64,000 bases of DNA. Source: Bolinopsis microptera (Eukaryota; Ctenophora; Tentaculata; Lobata; Bolinopsidae). The position numbers and the translations under genes were made by a program. Numbering within the stretch: position 1 is the first letter of the stretch; each line of letters starts with the position of its first letter. The notes below the pieces were generated by a model that saw only the letters and a list, made by a program, of their open reading frames with translations, made no database searches and was not told the origin of the DNA. The stretch covers positions 6,100,483 to 6,164,482 of the forward strand of contig NC_087077.1 of the NCBI RefSeq assembly GCF_026151205.1, in the 5' to 3' direction. Shown piece after piece: positions 1-9,816 of the stretch.

Positions 1-75
1 ATGATAGGCCCATTTTCTTTTGTTCTGTGAATGCATGTCGAACAAGTGCTTCCGATACGGAAGTTTCCATGCTTT

Positions 76-990
76 CTAGTCTTCGAACATAGTTAAAGAG
101 TTAAATACTTGGGGACTGGCCTCAATAGCAAGAGGGTATCGACCCGTATCACCCCACACTTCTGCATTGGAGGTTCTTTTGCCGACGCTTATAGTCCACT
201 TTAGGAAGGAGAAGTGAACTTTCTCGATCTGATCTTCGGCAATTTCCTTGAGTTGAGGGAACTTGTTCCGGGAAGAGAATGCCGTCATGAATTTGGTCTG
301 GGGTAACCATATCTGACAACCGTAAGAGGCGATAGGAAGAACTAAGCTTAAATATCACAGTTTTCTTAATTGACTGCAGGTCAATCATACTTTTGAGTGA
401 GAAGTAGCTTCTGATAGCTTTCTGCATCAATTTCACTTGTGCTAGCTTCAGACTTCCAGTAAGAGTAAATGTTATGCCGAGGTAGTATAGGTATATTCTT
501 GGACAGAGGAGATGTATATTTGGCCGTAAGTGAAGTTTTTGCATTCTTTTAATATCCTCCCAGCACGGTTGAAAACCATGATTGCTGTTTTAGATATGCT
601 AACTGACAAGCCCCAATCAAGGCAGTAGGATTCGAGAGTGCTGAGCATTTTCTGGAGACTCATCGCATTTAGGGAAAGCAGTATTAGATCATCAGCCAAG
701 AGTAAGTGAGTTACTCGTGTCGAATTGATGATAGGCACTTCAACTTCTTCCTGCTCGTTAAGGTCTTCAGAAAGCTGATGGATAAATATCTTAAAAAGTT
801 CAGGAGACATTGGGTGACCCTGTTCTGTGCCACAAAGAACATCAATCCTTTCTGACAGTTTGTCCAAGAGTTTAATTTTCGCTGATGAGTTAGTATACAT
901 GTGTTTCAAATAGCTGAAGAATCGGCCTTGTATTCCTAAGTGCCAAATCTTGTATAAGAGAGCTTCTCTGCAAACTGTGTCGAAAGCTAA
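76..990 (-). pseudogene. Decayed LINE fragment (reverse transcriptase, family A)
   Basis: The minus strand encodes pieces of a LINE reverse transcriptase in at least three frames. From about 990 downward one reads AFDTV (RT motif A), then HLLLADDLILL (the ADD catalytic motif), then SLKLAQ and RSYFSLKS from the region after the palm, and finally WGDTGRYPL. The same landmarks occur in the same order in the longer copy at 19799-21177, so both belong to one family, called family A here. Frame changes near 540 and 290 and missing flanks show that it is dead. The upstream break is near 990, just before motif A. It lies downstream of the truncated kinase gene on the same strand and may sit in one of that gene's introns. 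Confidence 0.85.
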
Positions 991-1508
991 TATATTTTGC
1001 AGTTTGCGCGTTATATTTTATTTCAGTCTATCAGTACCGTTGTATTGATAAAAGCATGATCATGTGACTGTGATACTGAAAGTCGCACTTGAAGTCAATC
1101 GATGAACTTATAGTCTCGAACCGGGCTCGATAAATTAGTTTTAGTTTGTGCCGGTACTTTTAGTGCCGGTACTTTTGCTACGAGGATAAACACAACCAAA
1201 GTAACCAAAGTAAGTAAGTACCCATACGTTGGCCTTAATAGCTTAGTCACGAAGTACCCAATTGAAACAATTTTGTTTGTATGACTTACTACCATACTGG
1301 TTCGAGGAATTTGTCAAATCGAAAAATATTCGTGTAAATTTTTTCAAATGAAGGTTCATTTTCGAATTTTGATAATTTGGACCATCGGATCGAGCCAAAT
1401 TTTATTGAATTGTGTTTAGCCATTTAAATTACGTTTGTCCTGAAAAAAATGAGAGTTCTAGCTTCTCAGATGACCAAGATATGAAGCATAACGAGTTTGT
1501 TTATTACG

Positions 1509-1681
1509 TGTGATCAGGTGATTGGGTTGAGGTTAGATCTACATTATGTGAATCGTGCAGAGAGCCCCATTACGGTGTCGTAATTGGGTAATCATTGAGT
1601 ACCCAATAAATTTTGCTAACGAGATAAACAAATTGATTGATAACTTCGTCATTTTAAATCCGTTTGGCGACATCTTTTCAG
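1509..1681. repeat. Dispersed repeat, copy 1 (second copy at 62031-62200)
   Basis: This stretch, from the TGATCAG near 1511 through ATTGGGTTGAG and GATAACTTCGTCATTTT to CTTTTCAG near 1681, aligns along its length with 62031-62200 in the same orientation. The copies differ by many substitutions and small indels, so this is an old repeat. No protein is encoded. The rest of 991-2240 holds the features listed next and otherwise no recognisable gene. Confidence 0.7.
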
Positions 1682-1909
1682 ATCAAATTCCGGATTTAAT
1701 TACCTATTGCAATATGTTACAACGAATTTTCTAGCATGTTCGCAAACACGAGTATAAGCAATTCAATGTTGATTGGGTGTGGCCCCTAAAAACCGAATTT
1801 TCAAATTTTGGCGACGTAATCCTCGAACAGTATACCATCGGCAAAGCAACAACTCCTAAATTTAAAACACGGCTGTGGTATAAGACCCAACGTATGGGTA
1901 CTGACTTTT

Positions 1910-1914
<5 letters not shown>

Positions 1915-1940
<26 letters not shown>
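1915..1940. repeat. Poly-C tract
   Basis: A run of about 26 C. Homopolymer C/G tracts recur through the window (for example near 9163, 18823, 46760, 55221, 57690, 61510 and 61612). Their exact length is unreliable in any assembly. Confidence 0.9.
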
Positions 1941-1950
1941 TGTATATATG

Positions 1951-2105
1951 GGCTTTTTGTTCGGATTTCTCCAGTTGCAAGAGTGCTCTACCCGGAGCTG
2001 AGGGAGCTGTATACAATTGAAATTAAATGTTTCATGCTATCCGAAACGAATGCAATCGTCAGTGTTTAAACACTCTTGCAACTGGGGAAACCCAAACAAA
2101 AACCA
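1951..2105. repeat. Imperfect inverted repeat (hairpin)
   Basis: CTCCAGTTGCAAGAGTG near 1970 and its reverse complement CACTCTTGCAACTGG near 2070 form arms of about 35 bp around an 80-bp loop. A second inverted pair brackets the region: ACCCATACGTTGG near 1218 and CCAACGTATGGGT near 1887. This may be the remains of a non-autonomous DNA element. No TSD was recognised. Confidence 0.5.
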
Positions 2106-2240
2106 TACATATGTATTATATATAATTATATATATGTAGCAGAGTCAAAACAGGAGTGCTAGTGCTCTCCTTGACCGATTTATGTTTCATTCCTGTTCAG
2201 TTCCAGATTTTTGATATGACTAATTGGGACAGTAACTTAC

Positions 2241-3337
2241 AAACTCCAAACGTCAGAGATGCGGCCATCATAGTCCTTTCCTTTTACTATTTCGGGGGCA
2301 GCGTAGGCAAGGGAGCCACAGTGTGTTTTTAATTGGACACTCTCAGGGTTAATAGTTCGGGCAAATCCGAAATCAGACAACTTTATTCTGAAATAAGAGG
2401 GATCGTTTAACTACAAGCGTGGTAGAACTTTAATGGTCATTTAGTGTTTGCATGAACAAAACGCCTGACGGTGGCACAATCTGCTGGTTGCGGTGCTACT
2501 GCTAAATAATATATTTATAGCAGGTTTAGGTCACATTGCTGCCATGTAGCAAGTGTAGACCCGCAGTACTCGGTAACTATATTAATATAGGCGGTTAAAT
2601 TATTATTACTATTAGGAACGCAGTTGACTCAGATTTTAACTTACACCATGTCTTTGTCGAATAAGATGTTTTCGCATTTCAGATCCCTGTGGACAATATT
2701 TTTAACGTGACAGTGCTCCACAGCCTCCAAAATCTGTTGAAAATAAGCTTTGGCATCATTTTCGGCGATTTTCCTTTGATTGGCGTTGATGAAATCGAGG
2801 AGGTCGCCCTTTTCAGCTTCTTGCATTACAATGTACATACTTCTTTCTGTTTCCAATATTTCGAGCACTCGCACTATGTTCTTATGTCGCAGTTTATGGA
2901 TACATTGAATCTCCCGTGGCAGAAACTTTGTGAGGTAATCCTTGGGGGCACTTTTTTTGGAGACGATTTTGACAGCGACCTAAAATATTTGATCACTGAG
3001 GTAGATTTCAAAACTTATTTGAGTAGTCAATCGATCAAACGAAGTAAAGATGCAACTTACAAAATGGTTAATTCCAAACTCTATGTATAATCTTATAATC
3101 TTATCTTATAATGCTACGTTCAAATTAGTAATAATATGAAATTAGAAGTCATTCACTTACATGGCTTTTAAATTTTTCGGAGTAGCATCGTCTCACTTTA
3201 GCGTAAGCTCCAGTTCCTATGACATCTCCAAATATATACCCAGGAATCTTCTCCCTCGGCTTTGGCACGTGAGTGGAAGTAAGTCCAATATCTGAGGTCG
3301 TCGGTGAATCTGATTCATTTCCACTTTTTGACGTCAT
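2241..3337 (-). CDS. TSSK-like serine/threonine kinase, partial (3 exons)
   Basis: Exons on the minus strand are 3337-3161, 2979-2645 and 2387-2241, each bounded by AG/GTAAGT sites, and the phases agree (0 then 2). They give about 219 residues. The glycine loop GTGAYAKV is in exon 1, VAVK (Lys near 63) opens exon 2, HRDLKCEN is near 156-163, DFG near 176, then AAPEI and DVWS. FLPREI and the KKSAPKDYL stretch are typical of testis-specific serine kinases (TSSK), which phosphorylate proteins in spermatids; that role is known for the family and only inferred here. I chose the ATG at 3337 because upstream codons lack another ATG. The last exon ends at the DVWS motif with a good donor, but no exon for subdomains X-XI is visible down to position 1. 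The gene is therefore truncated, or continues past the window edge beyond LINE debris. Confidence 0.85.
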
Positions 3338-3839
3338 TTTGACAAAGTTTCTAATCCCATTTACGTTTTTGAACAAACAATTTCTTTCTGAAACTCGAAT
3401 AATATAATGAAACAAACTATGTAAAAACTGACCACTGAATCAAATGCACGTGCCGTTGCGCGACCTATTTACTTGTTGTCATGGGAACGCGCAGTCATGC
3501 GCGTGTTGATTTTTATTGGAGACAGTACTTTAACAATTAAATCTGAATAGATTTAATTGTTGATATTTGTTGAGTCGGGTTAGTAGGACATTCAGCGTTT
3601 CATCTTTCATCATAAATTCGCCGTTGTAATTTGTCAAATATGTCAATGAAAATAATATCGCGAAAACTTAAAGTTTTGTATGTTACAACGGCCAGAATGA
3701 ATGACTCAACAAACAAATTTGTTTATCCCAACGGGACAATTCCCCATCCTCTTACAAACATGTATTGTAAGAAAATACACTCTAGTAAAAGCCACACTCA
3801 TCTCTCTGATTTGTCGTCAGTATGAATTATCCTTCCTTT
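3338..3839. other. Intergenic, no gene recognised
   Basis: AT-rich sequence upstream of the TSSK-like gene. It presumably holds that gene's promoter, but no specific element can be named. A 64-codon open frame near 3631 has no recognisable motif. Confidence 0.5.
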
Positions 3840-4674
3840 GATGTAGTGGTGCTTGTTTGGCTCAGTGTTCTTCTTCTTTTGCAAGTTTTGAACAAGAAGT
3901 CTATCCTCAACTCGATCCTTCAATGAGCAGTCTGGATAGGACTAATGAAGACTGAGCTGAACTTCTCTGATTGTCGCAGCTTTCGAGCTTGACTGAGTAT
4001 TTGATAGGCTGTACTGGAACTGGCCAGAGTAACCTTGACTGGCCGAGTAGTTTTCTCCCTCGACTTGCCAACTCTACTGAGCTCCATTGCTAGTTTCAGT
4101 CCAATCTCCTCAAATATGTCTCCGAAAGTTCTGTTCAAGTCTTTACTGGAATTTTCCGGTAAACCAAAAATCATGATGTTCTTGCTCCGGTCTTCTGCTT
4201 GCACCACAAACTTGACGACTTCCTTCAAAAGTTCAAAGTCTCGGCCCTCGGGGGTAACTGAGCTTTCAGGTTGACAAACCATGACGTTTTCCTGAACTGC
4301 ATCGCTGTAAGATTTAAACTGACTTTCTACTGTGTCTTTAACGACGGTCTGCACTCTGCACTGCCTGCAACTGTTTCTGTAACTGTTTTTCTTTGCAGTC
4401 AATTATTGATTCCTGAGCGCTGATAACCAATTTCTGATTCTCAATCAACTGATTCTTGATTGAGCCCAGTCCATTTTTCATCGTCTTTAACTTGTCATTT
4501 TGAAAGTGAACCAAATGAAACGATTCTGACAGAAACGCTGCAAACTTTTCTTTTGCACTATACAGAAGTCATGTCAACTGGTGCTTCACAACCGAACTGA
4601 TTCATAACTTTTTCCATCCTATCCTCAGCTTTAAACATAATACTGTCAATCTCCGTGTCGTCCACAGCTGCCAT
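3840..4674 (-). pseudogene. Remnant of a LINE ORF1 protein
   Basis: Reading down from an ATG at 4674, the minus strand starts MAAVDDTEIDS and then meets stop codons near 4560 and 4430. It recovers an open frame (4402-3920) containing RSKNIMIFGLPE, RPVKVTL, QARKLRQS and VFISP. These match the RNA-binding region of ORF1 proteins of invertebrate LINEs, including the typical 'arginine-proline-valine-lysine-valine' and 'F-I-S-P' blocks. A likely continuation ELRIDFLFK follows a stop near 3920. ORF1 proteins coat LINE RNA and act as chaperones. With several stops this copy is dead. It may pair with the family A RT fragments, but the two are not adjacent here. Confidence 0.75.
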
Positions 4675-4684
4675 GATGTGAGGC

Positions 4685-4795
4685 TATTTACCTGGCTATT
4701 ATACTTATGTTCATAATCATAGAGATTGGAATGAACATAAATATAATAGCCTGGGGATTGGGGAATGGCAGGCTGAGCGGGGTCACGAAATCCTC
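4685..4795. repeat. Hairpin and GGCTGAGCG motif shared with the CR1-like LINE
   Basis: On the minus strand, CCAGGCTATTAT and ATAATAGCCAGG form an inverted pair just upstream of the ORF1 start at 4674. Next to it is CCGCTCAGCCTG, which recurs at 24604-24635 (GCGCTCAGCCTG) and, inverted, at 27448-27481. This looks like LINE 5' UTR or a short element carried by it. Confidence 0.5.
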
Positions 4796-4984
4796 TCCGA
4801 ACCTCTACGTGGTGTGGCCTGGTTGGCACTAACCGGTGGTGTGCTCTCTTGTTGAGTACAAAGGTTGGGACTTGCCAACTCAAAGTTCCCATAGGAACCA
4901 GGAAGTCAACACTTACAGCTACCAAGCACCAGGAAATTTCTCTTTTAGCTTTTTAGATATCAGGTCCCATCGAAGTCACCCACC

Positions 4985-5235
4985 ACAGAGCTAGGGATTC
5001 CAATTCGCTCATCCTGACTACAAGGACACACTGATAATGAGTAGTCTTGGCACTTCTCCCTCCAGTAACTACTTTTCAGGTCTTTTCAGTTAAGACAGCT
5101 AATGCGTAAGGGCTGACACACGCTAGACACAGGCTCGTGATAAGACAGAATTAGGGATTTCAACTCTGACTACGAGGACTCACTGATAGCGACAATTCCT
5201 GGCACTTCTTCCTCCAGTAACCACTTTTCAGGGGG
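4985..5235. repeat. Two direct copies of a ~90-bp unit
   Basis: 4985-5078 and 5148-5233 are about 85% alike. Shared blocks include CTAGGGATT/TTAGGGATT, GACTAC(A/G)AGGAC and CTCCAGTAAC(T/C)AC. They lie upstream of the LINE ORF1 remnant on its strand and may be 5' UTR (promoter) repeats of that element. From 5236 to 5774 no gene is recognised. Confidence 0.65.
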
Positions 5236-5778
5236 ACTGGGTTAGCTTTGCCACACCCTTTATTGAAGTGTGACTGGACGCTCTACAATCATCTAGTAGC
5301 AGCAGAGTTTGACTGACACCCTTACTGGTTCTATTCAGTTTCTACAGCGGAAGTTCTCAACACTCGAAAACAGTTCATCTCGGACATCCTGCAGAGATGC
5401 TTTATCACAGCCTGCCCCATAACACGGGGAACCCTTAGATGTACAGTACCCTGGTGGACAGCATAGCTCACCAAAGCATAGTGGACCTCTTTAGTTCTGA
5501 GACGCAAAGCTAACCGGACCAGGAATAAACATCAATGCAATGCTTAGGGGATGAAAATAGGACATACAACGTTTAACGATTAACGATTTACTCGAACTTT
5601 TGATACATTTTTTAGCTCGACGTTACATGGTATCAATTCAGGACAGATATTCCTTCTTCAGGTTCATTGAGAAAATCGTACCCGCTATTTTCGTTACACA
5701 TGGCAAGTATCTAGACTAATGATATCATAGGATCTCCATCAATCATAAATTCCTCTCAGATTCCCAGGCTGCATTTAA

Positions 5779-7407
5779 GGGGACATACACCAAAAGCTTT
5801 TATGCCCTGGCCCTGCTGTTAACTTCATATTAAGAAAGTATACATCAAAACAATAAGATTTGATACATTAAAAATTATTTTTGAGGACCCGGAAATTTTG
5901 AGAAGTCTGTCACTGTAATACCGATATTTCGGTCATTTTAAAAGTCTTTTGGCTGATTTTTTTACTGAAGATTACTTACAATCCGTACAAGAAACCCCTA
6001 AAAGGATTATATAATTGAACCATAAATGACGAAGTTATAAACCAAACAAGGTCGAGAGAAGCAAAATTGAAATTTTTGTAAAAATCAAAGTTGTATATTT
6101 TACCATTCACCCAGGTCATAAGATATCGCTTCAAAAATTCTTGTGAGTGTAGCTGATAATCATATCCAACTTTTTGGAACAGGATTTCTCTCAATTTTGA
6201 GTTTTAAGGTATGAAATGTGGCCTCAAACGACTAAGTAAAATTCATCGTAAAAAGGGCCAAACATGGCAGATTTAAGGCTTAAAATGCCTATAACTGATA
6301 AAGTATCAGTTTTTTTGAAATAATTTTTACAGAATCGTAATCAGCTTGAGAAGACGAATCTTTTAGTACCAAATTTATAATAGTTAAAGACACAAAATTT
6401 GTAAAAAAATGTGTACAATTTGTACAAAATTTATACAAGGGGGGACCCTCGTGTTCGAGCTAGAAAATTATTTAAGACAATTTGTCTTATAAAATCACCT
6501 ATTTGGTACTAAAAGATTCGTCTTCTCAAGCTGATTACGATTCTGTAAAAATTATTTCAAAAAAACTGATACTTTATCAGTTATATCACGTTTTATGCCT
6601 GGTTTTACACTTCATTTAGGTATACTCAAAAAAAGTTTGATACAAAAAATTATTTTTGGCCCGAATTTTGTAGTAAGTCCTGTACTGTAATACATTTCGG
6701 TCATTTTAAAAGTCTAGGCAATTTTTTAGAATTCTTACAATCCGACTAGCCCTAAATAATGAAATAAATGTACGAAATTTAAAACGAAACAGGTAGAACA
6801 AAATTGAATTGAAATCAAAGTTGATATTACATACCAGATAAGATAACGATAATGCATTCACAAATTTTGTGAGGTACTGAAATCATATCCACTTTTGAAT
6901 CAGATCTCGTCATTTGGTTTTAGTTGAAATGTCTAAACACTTAATTCATCGTTAATTAAGCCAACATGGCAGATTTTAACTTTAAATCCTAAATGATAAA
7001 TATCAGTTGTTTTGACAAGTTTTTACAGATCTAATCAGCTGAAACAATCTTTTATACAATGTTATAACTAGTATAAGAACAACAATGGCATTTTAAGCCT
7101 TAAATCTGCCATGTTTGGCCCTTTTTACGATGAATTTTACTTGGTTTATAACTTCGTCATTTATGGTTCAATTATATAATCCTTTTAGGGGTTTCTTGTA
7201 CGGATTGTAAGTAATCTTCAGTAAAAAAATCAGCCAAAAGACTTTTAAAATGACCGAAATATCGGTATTACAGTGACAGACTTCTCAAAATTTCCGGGTC
7301 CTCAAAAATAATTTTTAATGTATCAAATCTTATTGTTTTGATGTATACTTTCTTAATATGAAGTTAACAGCAGGGCCAGGGCATAAAAGCTTTTGGTGTA
7401 TGTCCCC
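5779..7407. mobile_element. Foldback DNA element flanked by TTAA
   Basis: The ends are inverted copies starting GGGGACATACACCAAAAGC, and both are flanked by TTAA (5775-5778 and 7408-7411). The outer arms, about 330 bp each (5779-6110 and 7080-7407), match closely. Inside lies a second inverted pair (6293-6370 with 6500-6586, sharing AATCAGCTTGAGAAGACGAA), so the element folds as nested hairpins. TTAA duplications are made by piggyBac-type and some other DNA transposases. No transposase is encoded, so it is non-autonomous. 6630-7060 is a heavily deleted direct copy of 5840-6370. A diverged relative is at 17210-17700. Confidence 0.85.
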
Positions 7408-7434
7408 TTAAAGCGCTTAACAGCACCAGTTTTA

Positions 7435-7960
7435 ACTCCAAGTTCGATCTGAACATCTCAGACCAACTCAACTCACTAGGTATTCTCATCGAGTAGAACT
7501 TCGTTCCAGGACATGAAGGAATATACGGTAAAGAACTAACGGACGAATTCGCAAGGGACGATCAATCCAACAACATCCCCATAGGACCAGAACCCTTCCT
7601 CCCAATTAGGCCACACTCAGTGACAAAGGAACATTCAACTTGAGATGTTCCTCTACAAATATAAATACAGGAACTTTAATTTTTCTGGATCTCACATCAG
7701 ATGGCTTACATGGTCGCTTTCAGGATAGGTCACAGCCCACTAGTTTATTTTCAGAACGTGGCAAACAACGTCAACTTCGAGACGCAAGATTGTGAACACT
7801 TTTCAGGAGAAGCAGAAACATCCCAGCACCTCCTCTGCAAGTGCATCCATGGATCATGACGTTCAGAATGAGGATAATTGGTAAACTCTACCTTAACAAC
7901 AGTAAGGTATTGCAGTTCAGCAATTTTAAGACCACGTTTCACACTTAAGCCACCGTAATC
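7435..7960 (+). pseudogene. LINE fragment with RNase H end
   Basis: Broken plus-strand frames read VPGHEGIYGKELTDEFAR and then GPEPFLPI, a strong match to the end of the RNase H domain of I/Jockey/R1-type LINEs (consensus with GHxGIxGNExAD). Further on, around 7790-7850, is TQDCEHFSGEAETSQHLLC, the cysteine-histidine block found at the end of such ORF2 proteins. A stop precedes VPGHEG and other stops follow, so this is a relic. It may come from the same LINE type as 15352-16038. Confidence 0.75.
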
Positions 7961-7981
7961 TGATCCGTCGGGCTGGAAACC

Positions 7982-8023
7982 TAGCTGATTAGCTATTTAG
8001 CTAATTAGCTAATTAGCTAATTG
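7982..8023. repeat. (AGCTAATT)n short tandem repeat
   Basis: An imperfect 8-bp repeat, AGCTAATT, over about 40 bp between the LINE relic and the PIM-like kinase. Confidence 0.85.
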
Positions 8024-8274
8024 AGACTGTCAAACTTCATTAATTTAACTACTATGGGGCTTCATGTTGGAAGTATTTTATCATTGGATCCAATTGCACG
8101 TAAAGTCCGATGAATTTCAACCGTTAATTACCTAATCAGCATTCCCCGCCTTATTTACCAGTGTATAAAGATGTATACAGGTATCGTGTTGTCATCTTAC
8201 TACTTTTGCATCCGAATTTATAATCGTTTGTCCATCTAGCGTTTCTCAAATCTGCTGTTGCGTTGTCGTCAACA

Positions 8275-9141
8275 ATGAACACCAAAAGAAAATCAGGATT
8301 AGGGATCGCGACTCCGAGCCAGATGACCGACGAATCATTCTACAGTTACTACAACCTAAGAAAACATCTTGGGAGCGGTGGTTACGGTATGGTGTGGGCA
8401 TGCGAGGAGAAGCAGCGGCCCGGTAAGATGAGTGCCGTGAAGATTATATCTGAAGCGAAGTGCAGGCGTAAAACTTACTGCCCTACTCGTGATTGCGATG
8501 TGCCTGACGAAGTTGCACTTTGGATGCCCCTTTCTCATCCTCTCATCCTTTCCCTCAACGATGTATTTTACGAAAGCTTCAGTAGACATTGGTACCTTGT
8601 CACAGACTATGATCCTGACGCTTATGATTTGTTTCATTTTGTAGACGTGAATGGCCGTCTTAATTCAAAAGATGCTGCCAACGTTATCAGTCAAATTATC
8701 GAAGCTGCATACTACCTGACCCAGCAAGGGGTGGATCACAGGGATATCAAAGACGAAAATATTCTGTACAATTATAAAACAAGGCAGATCAAACTCATCG
8801 ACTTTGGATCCGCATCGATCCTCACAACAGACTCCTACAGAAGTTACCAAGGGACGGACGTTTATCTACCTCCAGAGTACTACCACTTTAAGTGCTACGA
8901 TCCATTTCCGGCTTGTGTGTGGTCCATCGGGTGTCTTACCTACGTGTTATTTAATGGAGACTGTCCATTTAATACTAAGAAGGATGTTCAAGAATTCGAA
9001 TCCCTGCAGTGGAAGGTTGACAAGAAGACTCTCAACAGTCAAGGGGTGAACTTCATTGAAATGTGCCTTGAGGTGGACCCCAATCGGAGGATCGACCTGG
9101 GATCCTTGATCCATCATCCATGGATAAAAATGTACAGTTGA
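8275..9141 (+). CDS. PIM-like serine/threonine kinase, single exon
   Basis: A 288-residue kinase in one exon. Landmarks: GSGGYG (33-38), AVK with Lys56, a candidate alpha-C Glu79, HRDIKDEN (155-162), DFG (176-178), PPE (199-201) in place of APE, and VWSIG (215-219) where most kinases have DVWS. HRDIKDEN, IKLIDFGS, the PPE block and the lack of the usual Asp before V-W-S are marks of the PIM family, which is constitutively active and needs no activation-loop phosphorylation. That behaviour is family knowledge, not seen here. I start at the ATG at 8275; the frame is open a little further upstream without another ATG. The domain fills the protein, as in PIM. Vertebrate PIM genes have introns, so a single exon suggests a retrocopy or lineage-specific intron loss. 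PAS kinase is a less likely relative. Confidence 0.88.
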   Translation: MNTKRKSGLGIATPSQMTDESFYSYYNLRKHLGSGGYGMVWACEEKQRPGKMSAVKIISEAKCRRKTYCPTRDCDVPDEVALWMPLSHPLILSLNDVFYESFSRHWYLVTDYDPDAYDLFHFVDVNGRLNSKDAANVISQIIEAAYYLTQQGVDHRDIKDENILYNYKTRQIKLIDFGSASILTTDSYRSYQGTDVYLPPEYYHFKCYDPFPACVWSIGCLTYVLFNGDCPFNTKKDVQEFESLQWKVDKKTLNSQGVNFIEMCLEVDPNRRIDLGSLIHHPWIKMYS

Positions 9142-9816
9142 AAATAGAAGAGAAAAGTTTAAACCCCCCCCCCCCCCTCCTTCAATTAATCTGATTCTTA
9201 TTTGTATTTTATATTCACGTTTAACTTAAATATACTAACCACATATTGTTGTTCAAATAAGCGTTACGATAAGCATAACATAAAACCTAAACGAGAATCT
9301 TGTTAATTGTGTTGATGAGGTTCCCAATATCATCATTTGGGATAAAGTACTTTGTTGTTACTATGAACCGTTTTTCAGTGATTCACTATTTGAAATAATG
9401 AAGGTAAGTATCGACGAGATTCTTAGAAATTAGAAAATACTTTTAATTTCACATGCAAATTGTAACTTTAAGGACCGATGAATGAATTTACTGAAATTGG
9501 GTCTTTTGCAACTATTATAGGGTACTGGGGTTGTTCCATGACAAGTGTTCATTGAAGTTGTGTAAGTAAAATTACGTGCTCGGATCTTAGGTCATTTCTC
9601 AATTAAAGCACATAAAACGATTCGACATTAAAAAAGCTTGACATTGTAGATATGATGACAAATGTAACATAAACAAGTCAAAACATATAGAAAGTCGCAT
9701 CATGCTTCTTAAATTTAACTGCAACTCAATTTCATTCGTCGACTTGCAGTTTTTTCTAATGGCTGTTTTCAAAAATTAATCCATGACCCTTCACGATCCT
9801 TTTATAGGGGTATGTT
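9142..9816. other. Intergenic with poly-C tract
   Basis: Holds the 3' flank of the PIM-like gene, with a C tract at 9163-9178, and the 3' flank of the convergent GPCR gene. AT-rich with no other feature. Confidence 0.6.

Noticed and set aside
1801-2016. Open frame with a glycine run
   Set aside because: It is a translation of the poly-C tract and flanking hairpin.
2689-3090. 133-codon plus-strand frame
   Set aside because: Antisense shadow of TSSK-like exon 2.
4602-4925. 107-codon minus-strand frame
   Set aside because: It overlaps the ORF1 start region in another frame and has no motif; likely LINE leader.
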